Position numbers and translations under genes: made by a program. From positions 79,191,343 to 79,255,342 of the forward strand of contig CM035229.1 in the NCBI GenBank assembly GCA_020226215.1: 64,000 nt of DNA, in the 5' to 3' direction. Source of the stretch: Sindora glabra. Lineage: Eukaryota; Streptophyta; Magnoliopsida; Fabales; Fabaceae. Below, in pieces: positions 61,790 to 64,000 of the stretch. The notes under the pieces were generated by a model that was not told where the DNA came from, did no database searches, and saw nothing but the letters and a program-made list of their open reading frames with translations. How positions within the stretch are numbered: position 1 is the first letter of the stretch; every line of letters begins with the position of its first letter.

Positions 61790-64000
61790 CCATGCCCTTT
61801 TTTTCAGTCGTACTTCATTTTCTAACGAAATGTTTTGGTCGGAACTCTTTATTTACGCTATAACTATATATTAGACTTGTATTTTAGATATGACAAGTGC
61901 TAACAACTTTGAAATTATTATTACGTATTAAATTAAATATATATTTCTAACTAATTAAACTAAATGTTTTATTTTTAGTAGCATAATAAATGATAATATA
62001 TTAAATACTTTATTAAAATAAAAATAAAATATTAAATTTGATTATATTATTAATTATTTTATCATCTATTGTATTATAAAGATAAAAATAAAATATTTGA
62101 TTTGATTAGTCAAGAATATGCATTTAATGCTTAATAATAATCCTGAGATTATTATTAACATTTACCTTCATATAGAATGGGTATACTTGTGTTTACATTA
62201 ATGTCACGTATTTCATGTTTTTTTTTTAATGATTTTTAAGTGCAATGAGATGAGACGTGCTTATAAGAAAATATGAAATATGTGATATAATATTCTATTT
62301 GTTACTGATTTAAATTAAACTGGTTAATTAATATAGTGTTTGAATTTAACTCATCATTAATGTAAAATATTATTATTATTATTATTAAATGAGAATATGG
62401 CACGTCATTAGTAAAAATAAAATGAATTAAATTTTTTTAATAAAAATAAAAATTTTAATAATTTTTATTTACATAATAACATAAAGTTAATATACATTTA
62501 TAATAAATTAAATTTAGATCCGTTAATATGTGTATTGTAAATCCATATGTTTTGTAGGCGCAATTATATATTTAGCTTTTCTTAACGATGTACTTGTATG
62601 TCTAAAAAAATGTTATCAACGACGCTATCAAACTCATCGGCGTTTCCCTCAAAAGAGAAAATATTAGTTCATCATGTATATTTGTGTCCTACATGCATAA
62701 TTACAAGGCCATAATTATAATGGTCACTTCATTACTTTTCAATGGATTACTCAAATCGATTGTCCACACCCTGCCATATGCTGTCCTATCATTTTAATTT
62801 CCGTAAAGGCTGACTAATTTAATTATGAAAAAAAAGATTACATAATTTCCTATGAAAATTAAAATAAATCATATGCTTTTGGAAATAAATCAATGTTTGC
62901 GATCCATGTATAATGATTTACACAAATTGCTACATGTTTTTTGCTACATCTAATAATTTGACTGATTATATTATCACATTTAGAGTTTTAAGAAGGATTT
63001 AAATTTAGTTTACAATAACTTTCAATCAATTTCAACGGGAGTGGCCAGTCTAATGTGCTTAAATCCTCAAATAATCCCATTTTGGTTCATTTAAAGGCTT
63101 GAGGCCTTGAACCGACCTCCGGATGGAATACTTGCAAAAGGATGAATGCTTTTATAATTATTGTCATGGAACACTGTATGTCTCTTTTGCTTGCTTATGC
63201 AGTTACCATTCATATGTTCATATCTATTCGCCAGAATTGACCAGTGGTTTTGTTTTGATATTACGCTTAAAATTTAATATAACATTATGAATTATGTTCT
63301 TTTAACTGTCATTTCATATTCATGCAGAGAAAGTCTTTTTCTCAAATTCATAATGTTGTGATGGACAATATTTCACTCGTGAATTGTAATTATGGTTTCC
63401 TTTGTTTTAGCGGAAATTATGAAACATAATTCTCCGTTAACGGTGAAGAATTTGTGTCGCAACAATGTCGAATTTTGATACTTGACTGATGCTTTCCAGT
63501 TCGTATCAGATAAGAATCAAATCAGTGATTTTTTTTTATTTTTTTTTTAATTTCAAATGTTAGGTGCAGCATGAATTCTTCTTGGTTCATGCAAGGTACA
63601 TTTCCAATTCACTTTCATTTTGTGTGACAAGTATCCATTACAAAATTGGATTTTGATTTTTTTAAAAGGAAGCAACATGTTATTAACAGAAAGAAATATA
63701 ATCTAATCAATTTTTTACGCATTTAAAATCAATCAGACATCAACTACCGATTTATCATCAAATTTTTCATTCCTATTCTTATTTTTTAAAAATATTTTTG
63801 TTTCCTTCTTTAAAAATCAAATGTAGCATACATAGAGAGCATAATTGCTCGCCATTTTATTTACTTTGTTACTTCAAGTTATGACTTTAACTTATGACTT
63901 CCAATTTAATTACGTGATATAATTCTTAAGGATATAGAAATTTACATACTAAAATAGATCAAAATTCAAACTTTTTTTAGTACATTTTTTTTTCTTTATG
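61790..64000. other. AT-rich intergenic DNA to the window end
   Basis: Contains a (TTA)n run at 62,370-62,387 and long T tracts near 63,527-63,550. No gene or element was recognised. Confidence 0.45.

Overview
The window is nuclear DNA of a flowering plant, most likely a woody eudicot. It is very AT-rich, its genes have short exons with GT-AG introns, and most of it is old transposable elements of typical plant lineages. I see one intact protein-coding gene, one host pseudogene, and at least ten datable or classifiable mobile elements. No tRNA, rRNA or CRISPR array was seen, and I found no previously undescribed system. The most informative signal is how the elements are nested.

Layout. 1-5.3 kb: a decayed, rearranged Ty3/gypsy element (minus strand) carrying a hAT MITE with a perfect 8-bp target duplication near its left end. 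5.4-7.1 kb: a 1.6-kb Mutator-like inverted-repeat element. 7.9-8.1 kb: a 47-bp minisatellite. 8.8-10.8 kb: the 3' half of an L1-type LINE (minus). 13.2-33.6 kb: a signal peptide peptidase-like (SPPL1/SPPL3 type) pseudogene on the minus strand. Its last two exons lie at 13.2-13.7 kb and its central part at 32.9-33.6 kb. About 19.2 kb of transposon separates the two parts: a Ty1/copia element with both LTRs and target duplication AGAAT (13,875-18,596), and beside it a roughly 14.3-kb CACTA (En/Spm) element (about 18,615-32,916) with both its genes, a TNP2 transposase and a Transposase_24 protein, plus subterminal repeats at each end.

33.6-48 kb: gene-free, very AT-rich DNA. It holds a long inverted repeat, several MITE-like elements, a roughly 500-bp tandem array (38.2-40.7 kb), a Helitron-like 3' end (42,375), a Mutator-like MITE (45.57-46.09 kb) and, a few bases beyond it, a solo LTR with target duplication TAAAG (46,098-47,366). 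48.3-55.9 kb: a second copia element on the plus strand, whose gag is split by a 1.8-kb non-autonomous CACTA element with a TAT target duplication and arrays of GTCGTCGCTAAA palindromes. 57.8-61.1 kb: an intact four-exon cytochrome P450 gene of the CYP72 clan on the minus strand (515 residues), with a TATA box and a MITE just upstream. 61.8-64 kb: AT-rich sequence with no recognised gene.

Only the P450 looks able to make a working protein. The retroelement and transposase reading frames all contain stops, frameshifts or changed catalytic residues. Element calls rest on reading the translated sequence and on visible termini and target duplications, without any database search.
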